Shown: positions 63,514-64,000 of the stretch, piece after piece | Position numbering within the stretch: the first letter of the stretch is position 1 | How the letters are laid out: every line of letters starts with the position of its first letter | Source: Tolypothrix bouteillei VB521301 | GTDB lineage: Bacteria; Cyanobacteriota; Cyanobacteriia; Cyanobacteriales; Nostocaceae | Assembly (NCBI RefSeq): GCF_000760695.4 | Contig: NZ_JHEG04000001.1 | Location: 1,706,717-1,770,716 of the forward strand | Direction: 5' to 3' | Length of the DNA stretch: 64,000 bases | Program-made: the position numbers and the translations under genes | The notes under the pieces: generated by a model | Database searches by the model: none | What the model was told of the DNA's origin: nothing | Seen by the model: the letters and a program-made list of their open reading frames with translations, nothing else

Positions 63514-64000
63514 GGTAGTGGACCCTAATACTTGACTGTTGTTGAGAGTGTTTTTACTTACGAAATCTGTTGAATATCAAAATATAAATTCCGCAATCGT
63601 AATAACAGTATCTAAAATCTTTTCAAGATATACATAATAAATCTTCTTGAAACGAGTATTTATTCTCCGCATCTATCCGAAGGTTGTTTTCCTTCTTTAA
63701 TTTTATCTTATCACAGAAAAAGTATTTCTCCGGAAAGAAAGAAAATGAGAAAATCTAAAAAGATTATTTATCCGTATTATTTCTGTGCTTGGAAAGCTTG
63801 CAAGATCCCCGTTACATTTTGAGAAAAGCCTCAAATAAATAACTTGTCAATTAAGTGTTCGAGCGTGCTTTAGTATTCCAACTTGCACTTTTTTATAAGC
63901 GTTCCTAGGTGTAGTTGAGCTTTAGGGCTAAAGCCCAACTATAAACAAATAGAAGTTTGGCACTATAGCATAAAAACATCCCGTTACGTGCAATTTGCAC
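63514..64000. other. Right-edge spacer with palindromic repeat
   Basis: AT-rich. The inverted repeat TAGTTG-a-GCTTTA-gggc-TAAAGC-c-CAACTA (63912-63941) is of a kind often dispersed in cyanobacterial spacers. No coding region is visible to the window edge. Confidence 0.5.

Overview
The window looks like chromosomal DNA of a filamentous, probably heterocyst-forming (Nostocales-type) cyanobacterium. GCGATCGC (HIP1) octamers are scattered through genes and spacers. Many proteins are of cyanobacterial type: an SLH-domain iron-uptake porin, a SagB/ThcOx two-domain nitroreductase, soluble Ser/Thr kinases, and multi-PAS/GAF histidine kinases. Spacers are rich in short tandem and palindromic repeats. 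No rRNA, tRNA, CRISPR array, intact transposase or prophage was recognised. The left edge cuts a penicillin-binding protein gene; the right edge is non-coding.

Layout. 0-5.5 kb: ftsI-like gene (partial), a haem-oxygenase-fold iron enzyme, a PrmC-like methyltransferase, a MITE-like element, a small hydrophobic ORF and an AraC regulator. 5.7-11.3 kb: a Tat-type FAD oxidoreductase with an inserted Rieske domain, diverging from an ABC-2 exporter pair, then a LysR regulator diverging from a methyltransferase. 11.5-19.9 kb: SH3 and other exported proteins, a Ser/Thr kinase, SagB/ThcOx dehydrogenase, a DUF4349 lipoprotein, a membrane-anchored protein and a TauE/SafE permease. 20-25.8 kb: aldo/keto reductase, ilvC, a degraded DUF499-like ATPase remnant, an overlapping GNAT/coiled-coil pair and a NarL-type two-component system. 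26-29.7 kb: a complete MacAB-type efflux operon (adaptor, permease, ATPase) whose leader holds a terminator-like hairpin.

30-49 kb is dominated by sensor histidine kinases: five large ones (MASE1, multi-PAS/GAF, membrane-PAS, double GAF/PAS, Cache/GAF types) without receiver-domain partners nearby. An alpha/beta hydrolase-TetR operon with a good candidate promoter/operator and some small enzymes lie between them. At 49.2-51.7 kb follows a DhaM-HPr-Enzyme I fusion.

The most unusual locus is 52.9-57.6 kb. Four translationally coupled genes encode a PqqD-like protein, an ATP-grasp ligase, a PLP-dependent (lysA/ornithine-type) decarboxylase, and a urea-transporter-like membrane domain fused to an M23/LytM peptidase domain. 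They look like one pathway that makes, and perhaps moves or attaches, a small amino-acid-derived molecule; the product cannot be deduced from sequence. The window ends with an iron-uptake porin, a DUF2087 protein, methylmalonate-semialdehyde dehydrogenase, an infC gene that seems to lack any ATG/GTG/TTG start at its conserved N-terminus, another methyltransferase and a small ORF.

All functional calls come from reading translated sequences and recalling family motifs; no database search was run.
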